Below, one piece after another: positions 43,949 to 54,173 of a DNA stretch of 64,000 bases (position 1 is the first letter of the stretch; each line of letters starts with the position of its first letter). Origin of the DNA: Aurantimonas sp965217685. GTDB taxonomy: Bacteria; Pseudomonadota; Alphaproteobacteria; Rhizobiales; Rhizobiaceae. A model generated the notes under the pieces. The model was not told the origin of the DNA. It ran no database searches and saw only the letters and a list, made by a program, of their open reading frames with translations. Location: positions 2,604,001 through 2,668,000 of the forward strand of contig CBDCIZ010000003.1 of assembly GCA_965217685.1 (NCBI GenBank), read 5' to 3'. The position numbers and the translations under genes are program-made.

Positions 43949-45531
43949 TGGGTCGCTCGTTGAAGATCGTTCTTGACGGCGTCGAGAAGGGCATTGCCAC
44001 GCGCCAGGACCAGGGAAGACCCGGCGGCCTCGACGACTTGGGTCGAGGACGGCCCGCTCGCAGCATCGGCGAGCAGTGGTTGGCGCATCTGCGCAAGGAC
44101 GTCGAGCGCCGCAGAGCGCAATTTGACATCGGCCGGATGAAGCTTCGCCGGGTCGATGGCGGCAAGCGCCGCGCTGACCTCCGCGAAATCGCGCTTTGTC
44201 AGCGTTGCCGCGGTCTCGTAGAGCAGCGCGCGCTGGCGATCACCCTCGTGGATCCCGGAGTAGCTCAGCGCTTTGTTTGCGGCCTTCGCAGCCAGAACGA
44301 GATTGCCGTTGACCAGCGCGCGACGACCGACGCCGAGATAAAGCGCCAGTTGCTGATCCACTGGAATCAGAGCCGTCGCGTCCTCGATCGTCGCCATCGT
44401 GTCGTTTTCGGTGCCGGCGGGACGCTCCGCATAGACCGCTGCGAAGCGGGCGCGAAAGTTGCCGGAATAGGCGGACTGCGCGTAACGGTCGAAATACTGG
44501 CGGGCGAGCCGATCCGCCAGCTGATGTTCGCCGAGGTCTTCGGCGAGCATGACGCCCATACGCAACGCGGCCTCGTCAAGAAGTGTACCGGGTGCGATCA
44601 GCATGACCTGCAACAAACGGCCAAGCGCCTCGCGGGGCTTGGCGTTTTGCTGGAGTTGGGCGATCACCAGGTTGATTTGCGCGGCAAGGCCGGTTTCCAC
44701 GAAGGTCAAGTCCAGGCCCGACAGCTTGGCTTCTGCCGTTGCGACATCGTTCTGCACGTAAGCCAACGCCCCCTCGAAAAGGGTTCGATTGTCTCCCTTC
44801 AGATCAATCTTTGCCATGACCCACCGCAAGACGGAGGGCGGGCCGCCTGACAGGACGAACAACACCGCGGCCCGCAGGTTGCGGCCATCCTTCCACACAT
44901 CGGCATCGGCCTCGCTGAAGGTCTGACCGTAGCGGCGCAGCAGCATGGCCTGAATTCTGATGGCGGGCGCGTTGCCGCGGGCGATCTGATCCTGCAGAAA
45001 CTGCAGAGAACGCACGACCTCGTAGGGCATCGGCCCCCGCTGCTCGGGCCAATGCGGATCGTCGCCACGATCCATCATCGCCTCTCCGGCAATGCCGCGC
45101 GGCTCGTCCACCGACTCCGCCGATGCTTCATCGCCGCTCTCGGCGGGTATCGCATCCGATCCCTCGGCCTTTTCGTCATGTCCGGCGTCCGGGGCGGGGA
45201 ACACCTCTTGCGCATCGCTCCCTTCATGGGAGGGATCCGCCGTGCCTTGGTCCATTTGCCCATCGTGCGTCGTCTGGCCGGTCAGCGCCTCTTCCGCCGC
45301 CTTTCGCACTGCGCCTGCCGGATCGCCGGAAACGGTGTTCCCCACCGTGACATAAGGCGCTTGGTCTGGATGGGCCGCGGCTTCCTCGGTGGATGTGGCC
45401 GGGCCATGGGACGAGGTCTCGCCGTCGGCTACAGGAGAATTGGCGAGCGCCGGGGCGGCCGAAAGAACGACCGCCAGCATCAGTGCCTGCAAGCGGCTTG
45501 CGCCGCCCAGCGCGCCGACAGGTCTCCTCAT
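43945..45531 (-). CDS. motC: Motility protein MotC
   Basis: 528-aa periplasmic protein found with MotB in rhizobia, where it is thought to stabilise or orient the stator. N-terminal signal (LQALMLAVVLSAAPALANS), a disordered acidic region to about residue 155, and the helical domain with YEVVRSLQFLQDQIARGNAP. No enzyme motif is visible. ATGA overlaps on both sides, with motB and fliK. Confidence 0.9.
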   Translation of the reverse strand: MRRPVGALGGASRLQALMLAVVLSAAPALANSPVADGETSSHGPATSTEEAAAHPDQAPYVTVGNTVSGDPAGAVRKAAEEALTGQTTHDGQMDQGTADPSHEGSDAQEVFPAPDAGHDEKAEGSDAIPAESGDEASAESVDEPRGIAGEAMMDRGDDPHWPEQRGPMPYEVVRSLQFLQDQIARGNAPAIRIQAMLLRRYGQTFSEADADVWKDGRNLRAAVLFVLSGGPPSVLRWVMAKIDLKGDNRTLFEGALAYVQNDVATAEAKLSGLDLTFVETGLAAQINLVIAQLQQNAKPREALGRLLQVMLIAPGTLLDEAALRMGVMLAEDLGEHQLADRLARQYFDRYAQSAYSGNFRARFAAVYAERPAGTENDTMATIEDATALIPVDQQLALYLGVGRRALVNGNLVLAAKAANKALSYSGIHEGDRQRALLYETAATLTKRDFAEVSAALAAIDPAKLHPADVKLRSAALDVLAQMRQPLLADAASGPSSTQVVEAAGSSLVLARGNALLDAVKNDLQRATQ

Positions 45532-46787
45532 GCCGACGGCTCGGTCAACAGGATTTCGATCCGGCGATTGGAAGCCGCTTCCGGGTCGTCGGGCAGCTTG
45601 GGGTCACGATCGGCGACACCTTCGATTCCCTTGACGCGTGATTGATCCAAGCCGCCGCGCGTCAGCATATAGTAGGCCATCTGGGCGCGCGCGGTGGACA
45701 GTCGCCAATTGTCGTAATCGGCATTGTTGAACGGACGCGAGTCGGTGTGGCCGCGGATCACGACATTGCCGTCGCGCTTCATGAGAACGGCCGCGATCTT
45801 CTCCATCATCTTCACGACGTCCGGCGTCGGACGGGCCGAGCCGATCGCAAACATGCCCGTCTCGACGTCGTCGGCGAGCGAAATGGTGACCCCGCCGTCG
45901 CCGGCGGACACCTTGAGGTTCGACGGAACGGCTTCGCCCGATTTGGCCAGTTCCTCCTCGATTTCGTCCTTGACCTTGCGCGCGTCCTTCACGGTCGCGG
46001 CGCTCGCGCCGGGGGCACGCTCGACGTCGTCGGCGTTGGTGTTCGCCGCGGCCTCCTGCTTGGCGAAGGCCGTATCTTTCGGTTCCGAATCCCACGGTCC
46101 ATCGCCCTGTGCCGCCTCCGCCTGGGAGCCGTTTGCCGGGACTGCGTCGGCAGAGTTTGTCGACGCGGCCGTGCCGGCCGGCAAAACCTCGGTCTGAAAC
46201 TCGGCCGGCAGGGCCCGATCGATGGTGCCGCTGCCCGCAACGGTATTGGGCGACAACTGCCAGGACGCGGGATCGAACGGGTCGCGATAGGCCTCGCCAC
46301 CATTCAGGCCCGGCAGGCCGCTGCCGTCGGGCTTGCCCTTGCTCTGGTCGAGATCGGCGCTCGTCTGCTCGGCCGCGATTTCGGCAAGGACGGCATAGGG
46401 GTCACTGAACAATGCTTGTTCCTTGCCACCTTGCTCTTTTCCCGCGATCGGCTTGCCGCCGGGATTGCCGTTGGTTTCGACCTTGCTGTTGCCGTCGGTT
46501 TGCGAAGCCTTCGATGCGCCGCCGTCCTTCGATTCTATCCCGCGCACCGAAGGTGAGGGATCGTTGAGCTTGATCGGATTGAAATACTGAGCGACCTGCT
46601 TCTTTGTCGCCGTATCGGACGAATTGGTGAGCCACATGACGAGAAAGAATGCCATCATAGCGGTCATGAAGTCGGCGAAAGCAATCTTCCAGACACCGCC
46701 ATGATGAGCTTCCTCGCCGTTGTGACGGCGGCGCACGATGATGATTTCCTGGCGCTCGAGATGGCCTGCACCGCTTTCGACGCTCAC
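45528..46787 (-). CDS. motB: Flagellar stator protein MotB
   Basis: 419-aa stator subunit. One membrane helix at about 36-55 with the conserved proton-binding aspartate D39 (KIAFADFMTAMMAFFLVMW). C-terminal OmpA-like peptidoglycan-binding domain (VVIRGHTDSRPFNNADYDNW) near residue 345. The long disordered linker at about 65-265 is larger than in enterics, typical of rhizobia. GTG start at 46787 overlaps the upstream fliH-like stop (GTGA); no motA is in the window. Confidence 0.94.
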   Translation of the reverse strand: MSVESGAGHLERQEIIIVRRRHNGEEAHHGGVWKIAFADFMTAMMAFFLVMWLTNSSDTATKKQVAQYFNPIKLNDPSPSVRGIESKDGGASKASQTDGNSKVETNGNPGGKPIAGKEQGGKEQALFSDPYAVLAEIAAEQTSADLDQSKGKPDGSGLPGLNGGEAYRDPFDPASWQLSPNTVAGSGTIDRALPAEFQTEVLPAGTAASTNSADAVPANGSQAEAAQGDGPWDSEPKDTAFAKQEAAANTNADDVERAPGASAATVKDARKVKDEIEEELAKSGEAVPSNLKVSAGDGGVTISLADDVETGMFAIGSARPTPDVVKMMEKIAAVLMKRDGNVVIRGHTDSRPFNNADYDNWRLSTARAQMAYYMLTRGGLDQSRVKGIEGVADRDPKLPDDPEAASNRRIEILLTEPSA

Positions 46788-47650
46788 GAAAGCGCCTCTT
46801 CGAGCGCCGTGCGCCAGCCCATAAGCCGAGTCTCGACGACCGTATGATTGCACACCAGACGCACTTCCGGTGCCTTTTCGTCCGGCGTCATGCTCAGCAT
46901 GGAACGGCGATGGCCAAGGGCCTCGCCGAGAGCCTCCAGAAGATCGGCCGGCCCGGTGGCGTTGAGCGACAGAGCCTGTCCGTCGCCCAGGAGAAGATCG
47001 ACCGTGTCGACGAGTTCGAGCACGCTTTGCCGGTCGCGGGCCTTGGTGGCGAGCGGGCGCAGGATGCTTGCAAATGAGGCCTTAACGATCATCTCGATCC
47101 GATCGAGTCGGTCCCGAACGGAGTTGCCGAACTGTTCGCCTTCCGACTGCGCCCATTCGGCACGGGCGGCGATCATCGCTTCGGCGCGCTCGGTTTCGGC
47201 GCGGCTGCGCTCTTCTTCCCTGGCCGCCTCGACTGCCGAATCGATCTCGGCTTGCATCGTCTCGAGGGCCTTCGCCGTCGCCTCCTGGCGGGCGGTTTCG
47301 GCCGCCTCTTCCAGCATCGCGTCGATATTCAGCGGCACGATAGGCTCTTGAGTGCCCGCAGCGTGAAGCTCGCCGGCCTCCTCGGCATCGAAGCGGTCGT
47401 TGTGCGTGGCGCCGAAGTGCGATGGCGACATTTGTGCCGGCTCATCGCTCATGTCTTCGATCGCAGGAACGATGGCATGTTGCGCGGCGCTCGCTTGCGG
47501 CTTGGCGGCAGCCTCGCCCGGAACGATCTCTAAACGCTCGAACTGCGCCTCGCTGGCCGGTGTTGCAGGCTTTCGTCCGGCGGACGGCAAGGGGATGAAG
47601 ACGTCGCCACCCTCATCGAATTCGCTCAGAAACTGCGCCAGAGGGATCAT
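46784..47650 (-). CDS. FliH-like flagellar export ATPase regulator
   Basis: 288-aa protein, disordered N-terminus, then a long helical region (residues about 115-185: MLEEAAETARQEATAKALET and later EEERSRAETERAEAMIAARA) and a globular C-terminus. This layout and its place directly after fliF fit FliH, which restrains the ATPase FliI. Sequence identity to FliH is weak, so the name is tentative. Three nt after fliF, GTGA overlap with motB. Confidence 0.65.
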   Translation of the reverse strand: MIPLAQFLSEFDEGGDVFIPLPSAGRKPATPASEAQFERLEIVPGEAAAKPQASAAQHAIVPAIEDMSDEPAQMSPSHFGATHNDRFDAEEAGELHAAGTQEPIVPLNIDAMLEEAAETARQEATAKALETMQAEIDSAVEAAREEERSRAETERAEAMIAARAEWAQSEGEQFGNSVRDRLDRIEMIVKASFASILRPLATKARDRQSVLELVDTVDLLLGDGQALSLNATGPADLLEALGEALGHRRSMLSMTPDEKAPEVRLVCNHTVVETRLMGWRTALEEALS

Positions 47651-47653
47651 CGC

Positions 47654-49354
47654 TTAGGCCGCCTTGTCCTGATAGAGCCATTGCTTGAGAACCTTGGCGG
47701 CTTGGGCATCGTCGAAGTCGACGAGTTTTTCCAGCCGCGCCTGCGGCGAGTTGGCCTGGTTCCGTGTCAGGTCTTCCAGATAAGTCGTGTCCATTCCGCC
47801 AAATCCGGAGCCTCCGAACTGACCCATAAGACCTGAACCTTGATCGGCGCTCGCGTCGCCGAAGCCGTTGCTTCCACCCAGGTCGCCCAGACCTGGCAGA
47901 TTGAGGTTTTCGAGGTCGATCGACGGCTCGTCCTTGTCGCCTTCCGGGGTTGCCGCGATCGCGCGAATTGCCGGCTTCAGGCCAAACCAGATCAACAGTA
48001 CGGCGACCACAAGGATCGTCAGCGCGTTGATCAGCGTACCGGACTGGCGCATGAACATCTCGCCCAAGCCCGGGGAGGGGAGGGGCTCGAGCGCATTTCC
48101 CCCTTCGAGGAAGTCGACCGCCGTCACCTTCAGCTGATCGCCGCGCTTTTCGGAAAAGCCTGCCGCCGAAGCGACGATGGACTGAACCTCTGCGACTTTC
48201 TGGTCGATCTGCTGATCGGTCGCATTCTCGCCGATCGCCTGCTTGAGTCGGGGCCGGTTGATGATCACGGCAATGGAGAGACGCTCGACGGCATAGCCGT
48301 CGCTGACCGTCGAGATCGTCTTTTCGTTGATCTCGTAGTTCGTCAGCTCCTCGCGGCGCTCCTTTTCGTCCTTCTGGCTCTCGCCGGCTCCGGTCGGCGT
48401 TGCGTCGGCGGCACGGATATCCTGCTGGACACCCACCGGCTGCTGGCTCGTGGTGTTCTGGCTTTGACCCGTCTCTCGCGTATTGCGGACCGAGCGCTCG
48501 ACACGGCTTTCGGGATCGAAGATCTTCTCGTTCGTCTGCTTGCGGTCGGTATCGAGACGCGTGACGACGCTCGTCTGGAAATTTCCGATACCGAGATAGG
48601 GCGCGAGCGTGCGGCGGATGGAATCCTCGACACTGTTGGAAACGATCTTCTCGATTCCGAAGAACTTGCTTGGAGCGCCGGGACCACCGTCATCGCCGGA
48701 TGCCAGGAGCGTGCCATCGGAATTGAGCACCGTGACCTCTTCCGGCGTCATTTCCGGAATTGCCGAGGCGACGAGAGCGCGGATGGCCTGGGCCGAGCCA
48801 AATTCGCCGCCGTCGGTGCGGATCACGACGCTGGCCGAAGGCTTCTGCTTCTCGCGGCGGAAAGAGCCCTGATCGGCCAGCACGATATGAACGCGCGCCG
48901 CACGGACATCCTTCAACGTCTGGACGGTTCGGGCCAACTCGCCTTCGAGGGCGCGGACCTTGGTCACTTCCTGCATGAAGGATGTGAGACCGATCGAGCC
49001 GAGATTGTCGAAAAGTTCGTAGCCGGCGTTTGCCGACCGGGGCAGGCCTTTTTCGGCCAGAAGCATGCGGGCCGGCGCCGTCTGCGAGAACGGCGTCAGG
49101 ATGGTATCGCCCTTGGCATCGACGTCAAAGGGTATTCCCGCCTCTGTCAAGGCAGCGCCGATCCGACTGACATCCGTGCGATCGAGGCCGGAATAAAGCG
49201 TCTCCATCTCCGGGCGCGACAGGTAGTAGCTACCGAGCCCGACGAGTGCGACAACGAGAAATCCAACCACGCCCAACGCGCCGAGCCTTTTTGCCCCGAG
49301 CGCCGACAGGTTCGTCGCGAGCCGTTTTGTCTGTTCACTGATGGCTATCGCCAT
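47654..49354 (-). CDS. fliF: Flagellar MS-ring protein FliF
   Basis: 566-aa membrane ring protein. TM1 at about 28-47 (LGVVGFLVVALVGLGSYYLS), the ring-building domain with VRALEGELARTVQTLKDVRA and GDQLKVTAVDFLEGG, TM2 at about 440-460 (ALTILVVAVLLIWFGL), and a cytoplasmic C-terminus that binds FliG and ends VLKQWLYQDKAA. Start ATG follows GGGAAGAG. It leads the operon fliF-fliH-motB-motC-fliK and lies behind tandem CtrA-like boxes. Confidence 0.96.
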   Translation of the reverse strand: MAIAISEQTKRLATNLSALGAKRLGALGVVGFLVVALVGLGSYYLSRPEMETLYSGLDRTDVSRIGAALTEAGIPFDVDAKGDTILTPFSQTAPARMLLAEKGLPRSANAGYELFDNLGSIGLTSFMQEVTKVRALEGELARTVQTLKDVRAARVHIVLADQGSFRREKQKPSASVVIRTDGGEFGSAQAIRALVASAIPEMTPEEVTVLNSDGTLLASGDDGGPGAPSKFFGIEKIVSNSVEDSIRRTLAPYLGIGNFQTSVVTRLDTDRKQTNEKIFDPESRVERSVRNTRETGQSQNTTSQQPVGVQQDIRAADATPTGAGESQKDEKERREELTNYEINEKTISTVSDGYAVERLSIAVIINRPRLKQAIGENATDQQIDQKVAEVQSIVASAAGFSEKRGDQLKVTAVDFLEGGNALEPLPSPGLGEMFMRQSGTLINALTILVVAVLLIWFGLKPAIRAIAATPEGDKDEPSIDLENLNLPGLGDLGGSNGFGDASADQGSGLMGQFGGSGFGGMDTTYLEDLTRNQANSPQARLEKLVDFDDAQAAKVLKQWLYQDKAA

Positions 49355-49849
49355 GAATCACTCTTCCCGCCGAATGAAATGCGCTTTGATGTGGGGCGAA
49401 GAATGCAAATCGAAGCTTGCGCGAGCCCCCGGTTAATGAACAGTTAATGACATATTAACGCCCGTTAAGAATTCTCCGGATGTATAAGATTCTGTATTTA
49501 CTTGAAAATATATCGTCTCTGAAAAATATCACGCCGCGATTATCTTCATATACAAATTCCCAATTGTATTTTCGTGCACGTCTGCGTTGAGAAATATTTA
49601 CGGCGATCGCTCTCCGCCCACGGCACCTATGAGGCCAGTCAGTGTCTCGGCCGGTCTCGATACGAGGCGCGCGGGCCGTTTCGAGGTGATCAGCCGCAGG
49701 ATTTCGAACCGCCTGTCGGAAAAGCCGGGCGCAGGGTTTTCGGGCAAGGGGTCGACAGCCGTCGAACGTCTGACCGCGGGGCCAAGCCGGTGGTCCGCGC
49801 GGTGAGCCGGGTGAAGTTTCGTAAAGCATTTGGGTGCTACGAATTGGGA
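49355..49849. promoter_or_regulatory. Divergent promoter region of fliF and the PilZ gene
   Basis: 495 nt. The left half (49430-49590) is strongly A/T-rich and carries the CtrA-like boxes. No gene is supported here. Confidence 0.6.
49433..49468 (-). promoter_or_regulatory. Tandem CtrA-like boxes upstream of fliF
   Basis: Four TTAA words at 49433, 49444, 49455 and 49465. Spacings of 11, 11 and 10 nt create two TTAA-N7-TTAA(C) matches on the fliF-coding strand, 79-114 nt upstream of its ATG. One also reads as TTAA-N7-TTAAC on the plus strand. Inference from motif; Caulobacter fliF is a CtrA target. Confidence 0.6.
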
Positions 49850-50194
49850 ATGGAGAGTTCCCAATCCTCATCGCCGGACATCTGCCGCCGCCTGTCCAAG
49901 CGGCGTCGGACGCGATTGCGGCCGGTCAAGCTGTTGAACGACGATCTGAAGTTCTTGGCGGATGGCAGCGCGTTCGATCTTTCGATCAGAGGTGCCCGGG
50001 TCATCTATAACGGCCCGCCGTCGGTATCAGAAGAGCTCTACGTCCTCGACGAAGTCGAGGCGACGATCAGACGGGCGGCCTTGGTTTGGACCCGAGGAAG
50101 GCAGGTCGGGCTCCGCTATGTCGCCACCGCACGCCAAGCCAGCCACGCAGAGATGATCGAACTGACCGGTCGCTACTACGCACTGGTGGATTGA
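49850..50194 (+). CDS. PilZ-domain protein (c-di-GMP binding)
   Basis: 114 aa with the PilZ signature: RTRLR (RxxxR) near residues 20-24 and DLSIRG (D/NxSxxG) near residue 43. Both arms needed for c-di-GMP binding are present. The protein has no other domain. It is divergent from fliF, so second-messenger control of motility is plausible. Start uncertain: ATG at 49850 lacks a well-spaced ribosome site. Confidence 0.8.
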   Translation: MESSQSSSPDICRRLSKRRRTRLRPVKLLNDDLKFLADGSAFDLSIRGARVIYNGPPSVSEELYVLDEVEATIRRAALVWTRGRQVGLRYVATARQASHAEMIELTGRYYALVD

Positions 50195-50197
50195 GAC

Positions 50198-50276
50198 CAG
50201 GATGCGGTGAGGGAAACCGGTCCGCATGGTGGTCGGTCCGCGCGGCGTTTGAGCGAAACGAATGCGCGATGAGTCA
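50198..50276 (+). repeat. Dispersed repeat, copy 2
   Basis: About 79 nt starting near gatgcggtgagggaaaccg and including gcgcggcgttt. Same orientation as the copy at 41973; about three quarters of positions agree by eye. Confidence 0.75.
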
Positions 50277-50652
50277 TCATCTGCTCATCCCTTCACGACA
50301 CTCACCCAGGATGTCGTGATACCCACCCGAGACGTCGAGCCAGGATCATGACGGACACGACGTTTCGGAAGGCGCTTGTCGATGCGCTCGTCGCTTCTTC
50401 GACGATCTCCCGCACCAGTCGATTTGGCGTTCGGCCCGCTTTGGTGGGCATCCGGCAGCGTCGGCTTCGAGATGGCCTATCATGCGTGCGTTCCACCGGT
50501 TTTGTCGCGCGGTTTTTCGCGCTTATGCCGGCACGAATGGTCGGGGTCCAGATCGCTGTTTCGAGATTGGATTTCAGGCCGTTTCTGAAATTATTCCATC
50601 CCAATCGCGCAACCCTTTCCGGGCGCGTTCTTCTTGCATCTTCCTGAAATGC

Positions 50653-50680
50653 AAAAAGGCGACCCGAGGGCCGCCTTTGA
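50653..50680 (-). terminator. Intrinsic terminator of the helicase gene
   Basis: GC-rich stem: on the minus strand aaaggcggccc pairs with gggtcgccttt, followed by TTTTT. It is about 25 nt after the helicase stop. Confidence 0.85.
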
Positions 50681-50702
50681 GGTTTTGTCAGTCCTTGGCG
50701 GT

Positions 50703-52076
<1,374 letters not shown>

Positions 52077-52326
52077 AATATGCCTTACGGGGATGCGGAC
52101 GGTCTTGTCCGCGAAACTGCCGATCGTCTTCGCGCATGCGGACGGATCGACGGGCCGTGTCGGATGGGGTGTGGGCTCTTCGACCGGCCCTTGAAAAGGG
52201 AAAGATCGAAGGGCGATCCGATTTGCGCGAACAAAGTTTCGCCCGGCCCGAAGGCTGGATTAAAGATGCAGGCGCTGCGCGATCACGGCGTGATGAAGGT
52301 GCATATCGGCGCAATTGTGCAGCGCG

Positions 52327-53652
52327 TCAAGTGCCGCTGGCGGCTTTCGCCTCGTCGGTCTGGTCGCGAACAGGAGTTTTGTCGCCGCCGTACCGATCTT
52401 TGGATGACCAGCCGATCAGTGCGTCAAGCGCGAAGCGCTGGCCGGGCCAGGCCCCGCCATGCCAGGTGAAATGGTCCACCACGGTTCGGCCGATCTGCGC
52501 CACGAGGTTCGCCCGCGCCACATCGGCTGTAGCGAGGAGCGGCACTTGTGCGACCAGTTCGTCGCCACGGAAAAACCGCGCCCAGCCGAGTCGCTGGCCC
52601 TTTGCGACGGGGGCGGCGACCGGTCCGTTGTCGTGCACGGACTTGGTCACGTCGGCCAGGCTACCGCTGGGCACCAGGACCTTCAACTCAATGGAAGCGG
52701 CAAGCTCTACCTCGCGCTGGACGCCGCCGCGCACGGCAGCGGTGCCAACGGTCTTTCCGGCAGAAACGAGCGACACCTCCTCGAAATCCTGCAGGCCGTA
52801 TTCCATCAGCCGCCGGGCTTCCGAGGCCCGCTCGCCGGCGCTCGCCATGCCTCCCATGGCCAGGACGATACGACGACCGTTGCGCTTGGCCGAGGCGACG
52901 AGGCCGTAGCCAGCCTGGTCGGTGTAGCCGGTCTTCAGCCCGTCGGCGCCGAGCGGCAGCAGCGGATTGCGGTTGCGCTGGGTGATCTTGTTGAACTTGA
53001 AGCTCTCCTGCGCGAAGATCGGATAGTCCTCGGGGAACTCCTTGATCAGATAGACCGCCAGCTTGGCGAGATCGCGCATGGTGACGTGCTGGTCCGGGTC
53101 CGGCAGACCGTGCGGATTGGTAAAATGCGAGTGGGTCAGCCCGATCTTGCGCCCCTCGGCGTTCATGCGCCGGGCGAAGGCCTCGGTCGAACCGGCCATG
53201 CCTTCGGCGACGACGATCGTCGCGTCGTTGCCCGACTGGATGATGATGCCCTTGATCAGATCGTCGACGCTGACTTGCGAATTCAGCGGCAGGAACATGG
53301 TCGAGCCGCCGGAGGAGGCACCGCCCTCGCTCCAGGCCTTTCGCGACACGGTGAAGGTTTGATCGCGGCTGATCTCGCCACTCTTCAGGGCGTCGAAGAC
53401 CACCGCGATGGTCATCAGCTTGGCAAGGCTTGCCGGTGGAATTTCCCGGTCGGTATCCTTCTGGACAAGCGTCTTGCCGGTGGCGAAGTCTATCAGGATC
53501 GCCGTCGGCGCTTTGGTCTCGAACCCGGCGGCGCGTCCGGGAAGGGGGGCGAGGCAAAGGAGGATTGCCACGATCGCGGTGACAAGCCTGACGAAACCGC
53601 TGTGCCAGGATTCGGCGCGATGCGTTTCTGAGCGGTTGGACTGTGCTTTCAT
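52327..53652 (-). CDS. D-alanyl-D-alanine carboxypeptidase (penicillin-binding protein, DacA-type)
   Basis: 441-aa periplasmic peptidase that trims the terminal D-Ala of peptidoglycan pentapeptides. Signal sequence with LVTAIVAILLCLAPLPGRAAG. Active-site SxxK at S75-K78 (PASLAKLMT), SxN at 140-142 (IQSGND), KTG at 240-242 (DGLKTGYT). The C-terminal domain carries GTAAVRGGVQREVELAA. I placed the start at the ATG 53652, just before the signal sequence; no clear ribosome site. Confidence 0.93.
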   Translation of the reverse strand: MKAQSNRSETHRAESWHSGFVRLVTAIVAILLCLAPLPGRAAGFETKAPTAILIDFATGKTLVQKDTDREIPPASLAKLMTIAVVFDALKSGEISRDQTFTVSRKAWSEGGASSGGSTMFLPLNSQVSVDDLIKGIIIQSGNDATIVVAEGMAGSTEAFARRMNAEGRKIGLTHSHFTNPHGLPDPDQHVTMRDLAKLAVYLIKEFPEDYPIFAQESFKFNKITQRNRNPLLPLGADGLKTGYTDQAGYGLVASAKRNGRRIVLAMGGMASAGERASEARRLMEYGLQDFEEVSLVSAGKTVGTAAVRGGVQREVELAASIELKVLVPSGSLADVTKSVHDNGPVAAPVAKGQRLGWARFFRGDELVAQVPLLATADVARANLVAQIGRTVVDHFTWHGGAWPGQRFALDALIGWSSKDRYGGDKTPVRDQTDEAKAASGT

Positions 53653-54173
53653 GTCTGCTTTGCTCGCTGTCGCTGACGTCCCCAACCACTCCGGCAACGT
53701 TCGCGGGAGTGGTCGCCTTGCCGCATCGCCGCTCGTCACCGCCGATGCTGTCGACGACGTCCGCGTAAGCTGCGTAAAAAGCGGTTTGAATGCCGAGACA
53801 TGCACGTTTCGACGTTATTTTTCCACAAAATCCGCAACTGCGATCTCTCTTGCAACCCGCAATTTGTAAAGATCGTTATCGCAGACGCCTGGTATCCGCA
53901 CGAACGACAAGCCGTAGCATCGGGCGTAGCACAAGGATTGGCCCCCCCGCGGCGACCGGTCCAAGTGGCAAAAGCTGAGGGGAAAAGGACGAGGGGCCGA
54001 GCGACAGGGGCTGCCGCGACGATTGACCACCGCCGCACGTTGCCCCTTGCCAATTGCGATCGACAAGCCGAAGGACGGACCTCGTGCGGGTCGGGCGGAA
54101 CGCTTCGCCTTGGGGCGCGCTTGTCCTGCCAGTGGCGCCATGCCGATCGCCTGTTCCGGAGCGCCAAAAGGCC
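53653..54173. other. Intergenic region between divergent genes
   Basis: About 520 nt between the carboxypeptidase and the transporter gene. A/T-richer around 53810-53880. No supported gene. Confidence 0.45.

Larger units (their letters stand above)
50195..50702. other. Intergenic region with dispersed repeat and terminator
   Basis: 508 nt. It holds repeat copy 2 at the left and the helicase terminator at the right. A frame at 50348-50647 has no domain or ribosome site and is not called. Confidence 0.55.

Noticed and set aside
50348..50647. Frame of 99 codons between the PilZ and helicase genes
   Set aside because: Starts plausibly but the rest lacks structure, and there is no convincing ribosome site.
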